From: Rheinheimera soli
Lineage (GTDB): Bacteria > Pseudomonadota > Gammaproteobacteria > Enterobacterales > Alteromonadaceae
Direction: 5' to 3'
Assembly: GCF_021290985.1 (NCBI RefSeq)
Contig: NZ_JAJOYU010000007.1
Location: forward strand, 1-64,000
DNA length: 64,000 bases
The notes beneath the pieces were generated by a model, which saw nothing but the letters and a program-made list of their open reading frames with translations, was not told the origin of the DNA and made no database searches. A program made the translations under genes and the position numbers. This document shows, piece after piece, positions 18,108 through 27,354 of the stretch. How positions within the stretch are numbered: the first letter of the stretch is position 1; each line of letters begins with the position of its first letter.

Positions 18108-19409
18108 ATGGAACAATTGCAGTATTACTTCAAAATTAGCCTGATCAGTATTAAACGTGCGCCCTTGCCTTATTTACTGACGGTGCTGATTTTAAGCCTG
18201 GGGCTGGGCATGTTTTTCGCCAACGCAACTTTTTACTACAGACTGAACAGTGATCCGCTGCCGCAGAAAAGCGACAAGCTGTTTTTCCCCATGATGCTAC
18301 TGGTCCCCGGGGACTGCGACAGTGGTTGTGAGCCGCCGCCTGTACTGAGTTACAGCAATGTGCAAAAGCTCGGAAGTAGCGGTATTCCAACCGCACAAGC
18401 TGCGATGTACAGCTCTGATAGTTATGTCCGGTTAGACAGTAAACAACAGCCGCTGCCTGTGCGTTTACGACTGACTCAGCGCGATTTTTTCCAGTTATTT
18501 GATGTACCTGTGCTGGCTGGAAGCATTTGGCCTGATAACAGCGCGCGCTATGAAGTGGTGATTGGCAAGCAACTTGCCGAAAAGTTATACGGCACTGCCG
18601 ATGTAGTAGGGAAATCATTATTGGTGGATGATCGCCATTTTACAATCAGCGCCGTGATCAACCCTTGGCAGATGTTGCCACGTTTGTATGATGCGAATAA
18701 TGGCAGTCACATATCTGAGACTGAGCAGCTGTTTATGCCACTAGAGACTGCTTACGACCTGAACTATATGTCGGCCACCATGTCGCGAACCATGGATAAT
18801 ACCGACTATCGTCAACTGGCTACGCAGGGGCGTACAGGTGCTTTGCATCAGCTGCAGTTCTGGGTTCAGTTAGACACACCAGCACAGCAGAAAGCCTATA
18901 AGGATTTTATGCTGCAACTGGCACAGTCTGAGCAGGCTGCGGGCCGTCACCCTGTTCATATTAATAATCAGTTGCCAGCGCTGCGGGATATTGTCCGTTA
19001 TTTTGGTCGTGAGTCGGGAGACGTGAAAGCTTACGCACTGGTCACTCTGTTGTTTCTGGTGGTTTGTGTGTTCAACGCCAGTCATTTATCGCTGAACCGA
19101 TACATCAGTAACCAGTATGAGTTCAGTTTGCGCCGCGCGCTTGGTGCCAGTCGTTGGCAGCTGCAGCAGCAACTGTTGGTGGATGTGGTTGTGCTGACCT
19201 GTATTACTTTGGTGTTTGCGTTGCTGATTGGCGCTGCCAGTATCCAACTGATGAATTATCTATGGCCTTTTAATCGCCTGTTTGCCAGTTGGGATCTTTC
19301 ATTGCTTAGTGCTCTGTTGCTGCTGAGTTTGTGTTGCAGCTATCTGGTGACTTTGTATCCGTCTTTACGTGCCTCGTTTGGCGCGCTGAACCAGCAGTTA
19401 AAGGAGTAA
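18108..19409 (+). CDS. ABC transporter permease, FtsX/MacB family (first)
   Basis: A 433-residue permease: one N-terminal membrane segment (about residues 18-40), a large periplasmic MacB core domain (about 45-290) and three C-terminal helices with the FtsX core (SLRRALGASRWQLQQQLLVDVVVL). The periplasmic domain carries a cysteine pair (GDCDSGCEPP) that may form a disulfide. It overlaps the next gene as TAAATG, so the two permeases are translationally coupled and probably form a heterodimer. Confidence 0.9.
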   Translation: MEQLQYYFKISLISIKRAPLPYLLTVLILSLGLGMFFANATFYYRLNSDPLPQKSDKLFFPMMLLVPGDCDSGCEPPPVLSYSNVQKLGSSGIPTAQAAMYSSDSYVRLDSKQQPLPVRLRLTQRDFFQLFDVPVLAGSIWPDNSARYEVVIGKQLAEKLYGTADVVGKSLLVDDRHFTISAVINPWQMLPRLYDANNGSHISETEQLFMPLETAYDLNYMSATMSRTMDNTDYRQLATQGRTGALHQLQFWVQLDTPAQQKAYKDFMLQLAQSEQAAGRHPVHINNQLPALRDIVRYFGRESGDVKAYALVTLLFLVVCVFNASHLSLNRYISNQYEFSLRRALGASRWQLQQQLLVDVVVLTCITLVFALLIGAASIQLMNYLWPFNRLFASWDLSLLSALLLLSLCCSYLVTLYPSLRASFGALNQQLKE

Positions 19410-20606
19410 ATGATGTCTGTCCGTCTGATGATTAAAACAATGTTGCGACGTAAAGTAGTGACGGTGCTGTTGTTGGTGCAACTGGCTCTTACACTGGCTC
19501 TGATCCTCAATAGCATGGTATTGGCCAAGCAAACTCATGAGCGTTTGCAGGAGCCGACAGGACTGGATTTAGCCAACACTCTGCTGGTTCAAATCAAACC
19601 AACAACGCCGGCGTTACGCCAGTATCCGGCGCTTGGCGAATTACTTGAACGGCAACTGGGCGCTATACGTCAGTTACCCGGTGTCGTGGCGGCCGCTTAT
19701 ACCAACCAATCACCGCTGCTACAAGGCGGCAATAATGGCAGTCTTTATAAAGTGGGTGATGAAGAACGCAATAATGTGTCTACGGTGCCGCAGTATTATG
19801 CCTCTGCTGACATCTTTCAGGTGCTTGGTGTTGAGCTAAAAAACGGACAGTTACCACAAATACTACAGTCCTTTGATAGCGATTCGAGTCCACCGGTGGT
19901 ACTGACCGAATCCGTGGCAGAAAAGCTATTTGAGAGTGATAACCCTATTGGCCAGGCTACAAATCAGGGTACCATCGCCGCCGTGGTCAGTGATTTTTAT
20001 GGGCAGCGTTCAGCAGATATGGTGATGTACAACACCATTCGGATAGCGCCTCTTTATGGTGTGGACTGGGGCTATTCGTTATTGCTGCGAGTGGATCCGC
20101 AGCAAGTGGTTTCTGTGCGCAGCCAGTTGGACAACCTGTTGCGTCAGGTAGATAGCAATATTGAGATTTTTCATATCAGAACTCTGCAGGAGCAACATCA
20201 AAGGTTATACAACACTGAATATGGTCTGTCTGTGTTGCTGGCTTTGCTTAGCGCGCTGATGTTACTGGTCACTATGATTTCCGGTTACAGCAATGCACAT
20301 TTCCATGTACTGAAGTCGCAGAAGGAGATAGGTATTAAACGCGCATTGGGTGCTAATAAAGTCACTATTTTGCTCGAGCTGTTGGCAGAAGGATGGTTAT
20401 GTACTGTGCTTGGAGGACTATTGGGTGTTGTTGCTGCAGTATTGCTGAATCAGGCACTGGCTTTGGTGATTAGTATTCCAGTCTTGAACGGATGGCTGGT
20501 GATGCTGACCCTGCTCTTACTGCTGCTTTGTGTCACGCTGGCCACATGGTATCCTGCCAGAATAGCAACACGGATATCTCCGGCCACAGCAACTAAGACT
20601 CTGTAA
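19410..20606 (+). CDS. ABC transporter permease, FtsX/MacB family (second)
   Basis: A 398-residue partner permease with the same layout: N-terminal membrane helix, MacB-like periplasmic domain, then three C-terminal helices with an FtsX motif (KEIGIKRALGANKVTILLELL). It is about 35 residues shorter than the first permease, mostly in the periplasmic part. The start is adjacent to the preceding stop, and a tandem ATGATG makes 19413 also possible (it is in the same reading frame). Two different half-permeases suggest an asymmetric exporter rather than a MacB homodimer. Confidence 0.9.
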   Translation: MMSVRLMIKTMLRRKVVTVLLLVQLALTLALILNSMVLAKQTHERLQEPTGLDLANTLLVQIKPTTPALRQYPALGELLERQLGAIRQLPGVVAAAYTNQSPLLQGGNNGSLYKVGDEERNNVSTVPQYYASADIFQVLGVELKNGQLPQILQSFDSDSSPPVVLTESVAEKLFESDNPIGQATNQGTIAAVVSDFYGQRSADMVMYNTIRIAPLYGVDWGYSLLLRVDPQQVVSVRSQLDNLLRQVDSNIEIFHIRTLQEQHQRLYNTEYGLSVLLALLSALMLLVTMISGYSNAHFHVLKSQKEIGIKRALGANKVTILLELLAEGWLCTVLGGLLGVVAAVLLNQALALVISIPVLNGWLVMLTLLLLLLCVTLATWYPARIATRISPATATKTL

Positions 20607-20619
20607 GTACTATAAAAAA

Positions 20620-21954
20620 ATGAAAAAAATACTGGTCATCGATGATAACGAGGCGGTCTGTACCGCCCTGATGACCCTGTTTCAGTTGCAGGGTTATCAG
20701 GTGTTTATGGCCCAACATCCGGCTGTGGCCAAAAGCATTTTGCAGCAGCAATCTATAGATCTGATTTTGCAGGATATGAACTTTGCTCAGGGAGAAATGA
20801 GTGGCGCCCAGGGCAAAGAGCTGTTTTATCAACTGCGCTCTGATCACCCGGCCATTCCCGTAGTGCTGCTAACAGCCTGGACTCATCTGGATATGGTGGT
20901 GGAACTGGTAAAAGCCGGTGCCACCGACTATATCGCCAAACCCTGGGATGACCAGCGCTTGCTAACCACTGTGGCCAATGTATTAAAAATTAAACAACTG
21001 ACTGAACAAAATTTAAAGGCAGAGCGCAAACAGCAGGAAAGATTAGGGCTTTTTGCCGGTAAAGACTTATGTGGCTTAGTCTTTGCCAGCACTGCCATGG
21101 AGCAACTGCTGCAAATGGCATTGCAACTGGCACCAAGTAACGCCGCAGTATTGATTACGGGGGAAAACGGTGCAGGCAAAGAGGGCATAGCTCAGGTGCT
21201 GCATGCCAATTCCAGCCGTAAACAGCAGCCCTTGATTAAAGTAAATATGGGCGCTTTACCGGCCGATTTAATGGAAGCCGAACTATTTGGTGCCGAAGCC
21301 GGAGCCTACAGCGGAGCGACTAAAACCCGTATTGGCCGCTTTGAAGCTGCAGATGGCGGCACTTTATTTCTGGATGAAATAGGCAATTTGTCGTTATCAG
21401 GCCAGATGAAGTTACTGCGTGTGTTACAAACCGGCGAATTCGAACGTTTAGGTTCCAGTCAGACCCGTAAAGTGGATGTGCGTATTATCAGCGCCACCAA
21501 TGCGGATTTAACCAAAGCCATAAGCCTTGGTCAGTTCCGGCAGGATTTGTATTACCGTATCAATGTGGTACAGCTGCATTTGCCATCGTTGAAAGACAGA
21601 GTGGATGATATTGTGCCTTTAGCGCGACATTTTTTAGCAGGTCAAAAAAGCCTGACTAAAAAAGCCGAACAGGCGCTACAAAGTTACCACTGGCCAGGCA
21701 ATGTGCGTGAGCTGCAGAATTTATGTCAGCGCGCTTTATTGCTGACATTGGCCGATGAAATTGACGCTGTTGATCTGGCTTTGCCACAAGAACAATCCAT
21801 AGCAAAAAAAGCTTTGGATGATTTGGATAAACAGCAAATAGAACAAGCGCTGCAACAGGCTCAGGGCGTAGTAGCTCGTGCCGCGAAACAATTGGGTATA
21901 AGCCGGCAGGCGCTTTACAGGAGAATGGAATTCTATGGCATTGAACCTGTGTAA
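20620..21954 (+). CDS. sigma54-dependent response regulator (NtrC family)
   Basis: A 444-residue enhancer-binding protein. The receiver (residues 1-120) has the acidic pair in VIDDNE, the phospho-acceptor Asp in LILQDMNF, the Thr in VVLLTAW and Lys in IAKPWDD. The AAA+ domain has Walker A GENGAGKE, Walker B GGTLFLDEIG and an arginine-finger region. The sigma54-contact loop reads GAYSGA instead of the usual GAFTGA. A Fis-type helix-turn-helix ends the protein (VARAAKQLGISRQALYRRM). It follows the permeases by 13 bases and the cognate kinase follows it by 6, so it probably activates the sigma54 promoter at 16066 in an autoregulated operon. Confidence 0.93.
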   Translation: MKKILVIDDNEAVCTALMTLFQLQGYQVFMAQHPAVAKSILQQQSIDLILQDMNFAQGEMSGAQGKELFYQLRSDHPAIPVVLLTAWTHLDMVVELVKAGATDYIAKPWDDQRLLTTVANVLKIKQLTEQNLKAERKQQERLGLFAGKDLCGLVFASTAMEQLLQMALQLAPSNAAVLITGENGAGKEGIAQVLHANSSRKQQPLIKVNMGALPADLMEAELFGAEAGAYSGATKTRIGRFEAADGGTLFLDEIGNLSLSGQMKLLRVLQTGEFERLGSSQTRKVDVRIISATNADLTKAISLGQFRQDLYYRINVVQLHLPSLKDRVDDIVPLARHFLAGQKSLTKKAEQALQSYHWPGNVRELQNLCQRALLLTLADEIDAVDLALPQEQSIAKKALDDLDKQQIEQALQQAQGVVARAAKQLGISRQALYRRMEFYGIEPV

Positions 21955-21960
21955 GATCAT

Positions 21961-23274
21961 ATGCAACTGATCCGGCGTTTATATCTGCTGGTGCTGGCTT
22001 TGCTTGTACCGGCTTTTTTGCTGTTACGGTATCTTGATTCGGATCCGCTCTGGTACTTGCTGTTTACCGCTTTTGATCTGCTGGTTCTGTTGGTTATCCA
22101 GATGATGTTAAAGCCTTTGCTGCAGGAAATTGAAGCGCTGAATTTACATGCCCAGAATTTGCAGGATGGTAGTTTTAATGTCGATGCCAATAGGCAGCTG
22201 TTACGTGAGTTAAAGCCTTTAGCTGAAGTGCTGCAGCAAATGTCTGCACAATTACGACAAGAACGCGCTACTTTGTATCAACGTGAACTGCTGCTTGATA
22301 CGGTTTTGCAATCCAGCCCCAGTGCTATGGTATTAACAGACCAAAGAGGCAGGGTGCTGATGAGCAATCCGGCAGCCCGGCTCTTGTTGCATCAGGGCCG
22401 TAAGTTTGAAGGCCTGTTGTTTTCAGAGTTAACAGCAGAGTTACCCGAACTGGCTTTGGCTATTGAAAATGGACAACAAGGTTTGTTGCATCTGGGTGAA
22501 CCCGCATCGATTTGGCATTTGTCTGTTAGTTTTTTCTCGCTGAACCAAAAATCTCATCAGTTGTATCTGTTAAAACCTATGACCCGCGAAATCCATAGGG
22601 AAGAAGTGAAAGCCTGGAAAAAACTGCTGCGGGTGATTGGGCATGAACTGAATAATACGCTGGCGCCTTTATCTTCATTAGCTTACTCAGGCCAGTTAGT
22701 GGCGACAGAACTGCAACATAAGCAGCTGCAACAAATTTTCCAGACCATCAGTGAGCGTCAGCAGCATCTGAACCAGTTTTTACAGTCTTATATTCAATTT
22801 GCCAAATTACCCACTCCGGTTTTAGCACCAGTACACTGGGCCAGACTGATTAATCAGTTACAGGATCAATACGAGTTTGAGCTGGAGGGCAATTTACCAC
22901 AGCGTATCTGGTTGGCGGACCCGTTGCAGTTATCACAGTTGCTATTAAATCTGTTGAAAAATGCACACGAATCTGGCTCCAGGCCCGAGTTTATTCAGTT
23001 AAGTTTTACCGAATTGCCGGATCAACTGCTGATCCGTATTCAGGATGCTGGAGGCGGCATGACCAGCGAAGGCCTGGCTCATGCCATGGTGCCTTTTTAT
23101 ACCAGTAAGGAAAATGGTTCTGGCATAGGTTTAACTTTGTGCCGGGATATAGCTGAAGCTCATGGCGGCAGTTTAAGCCTGCAAAATCAGGACGCGGGCT
23201 TATTGGTCAGCCTGATGCTCCCAGCCTCTGGGCCTGTCTCTGGTGCTGGCAATTCTGTGACTGAACAGGCATGA
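21961..23274 (+). CDS. sensor histidine kinase, NtrY-like
   Basis: A 437-residue membrane kinase. Two N-terminal helices (about residues 3-45) with almost no periplasmic loop are followed by a HAMP-like linker, a PAS-type domain (about 110-200, LLDTVLQSSPSAMVLTD), a dimerisation domain with the H-box VIGHELNNTLAPLSSL (phospho-acceptor His), and an ATPase domain with N-box LLLNLLKNAHES, G1 QDAGGGM and G2 GSGIGLTL. The lack of a sensing loop suggests it senses within the membrane, like envelope-stress kinases of antimicrobial-peptide exporters. It pairs with the upstream regulator. Confidence 0.92.
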   Translation: MQLIRRLYLLVLALLVPAFLLLRYLDSDPLWYLLFTAFDLLVLLVIQMMLKPLLQEIEALNLHAQNLQDGSFNVDANRQLLRELKPLAEVLQQMSAQLRQERATLYQRELLLDTVLQSSPSAMVLTDQRGRVLMSNPAARLLLHQGRKFEGLLFSELTAELPELALAIENGQQGLLHLGEPASIWHLSVSFFSLNQKSHQLYLLKPMTREIHREEVKAWKKLLRVIGHELNNTLAPLSSLAYSGQLVATELQHKQLQQIFQTISERQQHLNQFLQSYIQFAKLPTPVLAPVHWARLINQLQDQYEFELEGNLPQRIWLADPLQLSQLLLNLLKNAHESGSRPEFIQLSFTELPDQLLIRIQDAGGGMTSEGLAHAMVPFYTSKENGSGIGLTLCRDIAEAHGGSLSLQNQDAGLLVSLMLPASGPVSGAGNSVTEQA

Positions 23275-24353
23275 TAAAGCCTGAACTAAAACAGGGTGTT
23301 ATAGCTGTGTCGGCAATAGAAAAACCAAAAAAATTAAATCTGAAAACCGTGGCTTCTTATCTGGGGGTTTCGGTCGCTACTGTCTCCAATGCCTATAACA
23401 GACCTGATCAACTTTCTCCTGAATTGCGCCAACGTATTTTGCAGCAATGCACTGAGTTGGGGTACGACGGCCCTAATGCTGCAGCCCGCAGTTTACGTAC
23501 TGGCCGCTCTGGCATAGTGGCGGTTTTATTGTCTGATACGCTGGAATATTCAGTCAGCGACCCTGTGGCCAATCAATTTATTAAAGGTGTGGCCGAAGTA
23601 TTGCAGGAACATGGCATGGATATGCTGTTGTTATCCGGCCGGCACAATACCAGCAGCAGCAGTGCTGAAGCTGTACCCGACGCTTTTATTTTATATGGTG
23701 CGCCCAGTAATCCTGAGCAATTAAACCGCATTATCAAAAGTGGCAAGCCGTTAATCACAGTGGACTGCAATCTGGACAATGTAGTGTCGGTGAACGTGGA
23801 TAACTACGCCGCAGCCCATCGTATTGCCGAGCATGCCTTGGCGAAAAAGCAGGGCAAAGTGGCTGTTTTGGGCTTGCGTTTAATTGAATCAGACAGAGTA
23901 TGCCGTATTCAGCCGCACGAGCTGTACAGCACAGAACAAGCTATTTCCCGCCGTCGTTTAGATGGTTATTTAGCCGCAGCCATAGAACAAGGCCGCGATT
24001 TACCCGCTGATGCGGTGTGGCATATTCCGCTGAATACCCATCATTTTGCTCTGGTTGCAGCTCGTGAAGCTTTAACCCAATTTCCGCGACCTCAAGTACT
24101 GCTTTGTATGAGCGACCGTATTGCGCTAGCCGCCATGGCGGTAGCACGCGAGCTTGAGATCAAAATACCGGACGATTTAGTGCTGGTAGGTTTTGATGGT
24201 ATTGAAGAAGCCGAACGTTCTTACCCCAGCCTGACCACTATTGCCCAGCACAGCGATGAAAAAGGCCGCACAGCTGCCCGAATTTTATTGTCCGGCGATT
24301 TAGGTGCTGATTTACTGATGCCTTCGGAATTAATAATACGGCAAAGTTGTTAA
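23271..24353 (+). CDS. LacI family transcriptional regulator
   Basis: A 360-residue repressor-type regulator. The helix-turn-helix is offset to about residues 24-70 (LKTVASYLGVSVATVSNAYNRP) by an extra N-terminal 22 residues, so a later start (for example an in-frame GTG near 23308) is possible. The remainder is a periplasmic-binding-protein-like effector domain (IVAVLLSDTLEYSVSDP, then DDLVLVGFDGIEEAERS). The start overlaps the kinase stop as ATGA. This coupling is odd, because a sugar-type repressor is being co-translated with a two-component kinase. It could be the missing regulator of the ACTTAATCG operators, but nothing here proves that. Confidence 0.9.
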   Translation: MIKPELKQGVIAVSAIEKPKKLNLKTVASYLGVSVATVSNAYNRPDQLSPELRQRILQQCTELGYDGPNAAARSLRTGRSGIVAVLLSDTLEYSVSDPVANQFIKGVAEVLQEHGMDMLLLSGRHNTSSSSAEAVPDAFILYGAPSNPEQLNRIIKSGKPLITVDCNLDNVVSVNVDNYAAAHRIAEHALAKKQGKVAVLGLRLIESDRVCRIQPHELYSTEQAISRRRLDGYLAAAIEQGRDLPADAVWHIPLNTHHFALVAAREALTQFPRPQVLLCMSDRIALAAMAVARELEIKIPDDLVLVGFDGIEEAERSYPSLTTIAQHSDEKGRTAARILLSGDLGADLLMPSELIIRQSC

Positions 24354-24394
24354 GGTAGTTTTAGAGCTTCCTTTCACCTGAACAGGCTAACTGC

Positions 24395-25243
24395 ATGAAA
24401 TTTTCACTGCTTATTTTATCCTTGCTGGTCTTTCCTTCATTGGCACAAGCCGAATCATTAAAACTAATGAGTTACAACATTCGTTGTGGTTTATGTGAAG
24501 CTGAAGGTACACCGCAGTATTGGCCTGAACGTAAGTTTTTACTGGCGCATTTAATTCAGACTCAACAGCCTGATTTAATTGGCTTGCAGGAAGCAGAATT
24601 GTTTCAGGTGCATGATTTAGTGGCTATGTTGCCGCAGTATCAATGGTTTGGTGAAGGCAGGGACGACGGCAAAACCAAAGGTGAAAGTACAGCTGTACTC
24701 TATCGCGAGGACAAGCTGCAGCTGTTGTCGGCTAAAACCTTATGGTTGTCAGAAACTCCAGAGCAAGTATCAAAAGGCTGGGATGCAAACCTGAACCGCA
24801 CTTTTACCAAGACTCAGTTTAAAGAGTTAAAATCCGGCCAGAGTTTTTATTTTTTGAATACTCACTTTGACCATATGGGCCAGCAGGCTCAATTGCAAAG
24901 CGCCTTGTTACTGAAAGCCGAAGTGGAGCAATTACCCAAACAGAGCAAAGTATTGCTGACCGGCGACTTTAATGTGGAGCCTGGCAGCGAGCCATACAAG
25001 GCGTTAAGTCAAACCTTAAACGACAGTGCTTTAGTGGCTAAACAACAGCTGTCGAAAAACACCGGTACTTTTAACGGTTTTGGCCGTGAGCCTACTAGCC
25101 CAAGCCAAACCATAGATTTTATTTTTGTAAGTTCCAACCTGCAGGTCACCAGTTATCAGGTGGATAACAGAAGATACAACGGCTTGTATCCTTCTGATCA
25201 TGAAGCGCTGGTGGCGATCATTGATTTAAAAGGGTCATTGTAA
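24395..25243 (+). CDS. secreted endonuclease/exonuclease/phosphatase family protein
   Basis: A 282-residue EEP-superfamily hydrolase with a Sec signal (MKFSLLILSLLVFPSLAQA). Metal-binding and catalytic motifs are intact: SYNIRC, the Glu of IGLQEAEL, NTHFDHMG, LTGDFNVEPGS and the terminal SDHEALVA. Family members cleave phosphodiesters in DNA, inositol phosphates or sphingomyelin; the substrate cannot be told from sequence. It lies 41 bases after the LacI gene in the same direction and may be in its regulon. Confidence 0.88.
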   Translation: MKFSLLILSLLVFPSLAQAESLKLMSYNIRCGLCEAEGTPQYWPERKFLLAHLIQTQQPDLIGLQEAELFQVHDLVAMLPQYQWFGEGRDDGKTKGESTAVLYREDKLQLLSAKTLWLSETPEQVSKGWDANLNRTFTKTQFKELKSGQSFYFLNTHFDHMGQQAQLQSALLLKAEVEQLPKQSKVLLTGDFNVEPGSEPYKALSQTLNDSALVAKQQLSKNTGTFNGFGREPTSPSQTIDFIFVSSNLQVTSYQVDNRRYNGLYPSDHEALVAIIDLKGSL

Positions 25244-25386
25244 AGCGCAACAGGATGGCTGCAGATATGGGCCTAAGTATTGGCCTTAGTATTGAAAAAT
25301 CAGCTTGTTTTCAGCGCAATAACTATGCTGGACAGGGTGGATCTGGCTATGTTAAAACAAATCAATGTTAACTAAATAAGCTAAAA

Positions 25387-27327
25387 ATGAAACGGATTTC
25401 AATTTTTATTCTGGCTGTAGTGGCGTTACTCTTTTGGTACTTCAAGCCAATACCAGAGTTAACTTCTGATATTTCTGCATCTGCCAACATAGATCCCCAG
25501 CACAATCTTCAGCAACGAACGACCGATCAGAGCTTGCCTCTGCCAAAGCAAATTAAGCAGTGTTACGCAGAATCAACGCAAATCAGAACAACAATCTCGG
25601 ATTTTGAACAACAGGTAAAAAAAGAGCTCGTTGCCGCCTTAGAACAGGGTCAGCTGATCGAAGCATTACTGAGTTATGACAGCCAGAATAGCCTGAACAA
25701 TTACCAATATAGGTCCATGGTGTTTGAAGCCGCAGCTCATTATGCTGGAAAAGAACTTCAGGTGGCGCAGCCGGAGCACGCAGAGCAACACCTTGAACAA
25801 TTCAATGAGCTTGAAGAGTTAGATAAAAAGGAAATTGCTGAGGCTTCGGTGCAGCAAGAAACTTTTCAGCTTTTTTATCCTATAGCCCCACTGAGGATCC
25901 ACGGAAGTTTTGTTTTTTCTTATTCTTTGTTGTTGCTGCATGTTGCATTGGAATTGCCTGAAGCAGAGTTTGCTGAACTCATTCAGGGGAAAAAGTTTTA
26001 TCCTCACGAAATTGCTCATGCGATAGACGTTGGGCTGCCAGCCGGGCATATAGCTTTGTTAATCCGCAACAGCATTACACTGCAAGGAGTACCTGCTTTT
26101 TACACCCTTACCAGCTCCCCATTTGGTGCATTGAACCTGGCGGATGTAGCTGCGGCCAGATGGCGCACTGACGTGCTGAAGCTGTTGAAAGAACAGAATA
26201 TAAAACCCAGCAGCATAGAAGGTATGGTGACAGGACTGGATTATGCTTTGTTTGGTAGTCCTGCAACTGTGGGCACTGATACTCAGGTGCAGGTGGTGCA
26301 ATACCTGATTGCTGAAGGTTATAAAACCCATCTGCAACCAGTAGAAGAGGATTTCTATGAGGTTAACAGCGAATTTTTATCAAGCCGAAACCTTCAGGAT
26401 CCAGAACTTCTGGCACTGATAAAAAATCAGTTAATCAGCCCCTCACCCTATGAAAAAACTCAGCCACCTGAAGCATTAAATGTGTTGTTTCGCAGCATCA
26501 GTGAGCAGGGAGAACTGCTCACTGTAAAACGACAAGAATGTGATCAATTAGAACATCAGCGGAAGAAGCATGCTGAGTTGTTGTCCCGCGATGAAATCTC
26601 CAGTTTAATCAGAACTTCATCCTCAGAGCCAGAAGGGAAAGTCTCGCTGGCAGAACTGCATCAGCTTGACCCTGCCCTGGTGGATCGGTATCTGACGTCT
26701 TTTCTCAATACAAACATGCTTCGTCAGGACGTTGAGCAGAGCCTGATCACATTAGCCGGAGACGGCTATGCGCTGCAGGAGTTTACTGCCCGAACAGCAC
26801 TAAATGCTGCTGAGACTGCTGTACTGCTAAATATACTCAGCAGTAATTTAGCTCTGCTTCCTGCCTGGCAATTCAGGAAAGACCCTGTTGCTCCAATGAA
26901 TTTGATGGCGTTTTACAGCAAACCAGCAGAGTTTTGGTTGCAACTTCGGGAATCAAAATTTGATCTCCATCTGCTGGATAGTCAGGATCAGAATTTATAT
27001 CGTATGGCATTTTCAAGCTCTGTCGAAGCGGTAGAGCTATTGATAGAACAAGGCGTTGATCCTTTGCGTCCGCAACTTGGTTCGGATGCTTTGGATTATG
27101 TACTGGATCACAGTTATATCAACGCCACTTTGCATCCTTTGTTGCCTAAGATCCTTCACTTTGTGCAACAGCCTGAACCCAGCCACTTAGCCAGAATGAA
27201 GCGGCTGCAAAAGTTTCAGCCAGAGATGTATCAACACATTATTCGGCTAAAGCCCGAGTTAATACCAGAGGACAGTCAACAAATGAACAAGGTATTAAGC
27301 AGTCCACGACTGTCTGGCCCAGAGTAG
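25387..27327 (+). CDS. membrane-anchored protein of unknown function with ankyrin-like C-terminus
   Basis: A 646-residue protein that I do not recognise. One N-terminal hydrophobic helix (ISIFILAVVALLFWYF) acts as anchor or signal, then a Gln/Glu-rich, mostly alpha-helical body. Two segments read like degenerate ankyrin repeats: about 275-310 (LDYALFGSPATVGTDTQV, QYLIAEGY) and about 545-575 (YRMAFSSSVEAVELLIEQG, VDPL). Ankyrin-type repeats would suggest protein binding at the envelope. It starts 144 bases after the EEP gene and ends 28 bases before the hydrolase, with which it may be co-transcribed. Confidence 0.75.
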   Translation: MKRISIFILAVVALLFWYFKPIPELTSDISASANIDPQHNLQQRTTDQSLPLPKQIKQCYAESTQIRTTISDFEQQVKKELVAALEQGQLIEALLSYDSQNSLNNYQYRSMVFEAAAHYAGKELQVAQPEHAEQHLEQFNELEELDKKEIAEASVQQETFQLFYPIAPLRIHGSFVFSYSLLLLHVALELPEAEFAELIQGKKFYPHEIAHAIDVGLPAGHIALLIRNSITLQGVPAFYTLTSSPFGALNLADVAAARWRTDVLKLLKEQNIKPSSIEGMVTGLDYALFGSPATVGTDTQVQVVQYLIAEGYKTHLQPVEEDFYEVNSEFLSSRNLQDPELLALIKNQLISPSPYEKTQPPEALNVLFRSISEQGELLTVKRQECDQLEHQRKKHAELLSRDEISSLIRTSSSEPEGKVSLAELHQLDPALVDRYLTSFLNTNMLRQDVEQSLITLAGDGYALQEFTARTALNAAETAVLLNILSSNLALLPAWQFRKDPVAPMNLMAFYSKPAEFWLQLRESKFDLHLLDSQDQNLYRMAFSSSVEAVELLIEQGVDPLRPQLGSDALDYVLDHSYINATLHPLLPKILHFVQQPEPSHLARMKRLQKFQPEMYQHIIRLKPELIPEDSQQMNKVLSSPRLSGPE

Positions 27328-27354
27328 TTTTATTTAAATAAAAAGGAAGTTGTA

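Noticed and set aside
18151-18618. 155-codon minus-strand frame
   Set aside because: It lies fully inside the first permease gene, has no domain or ribosome site, and the permease frame is clearly real.
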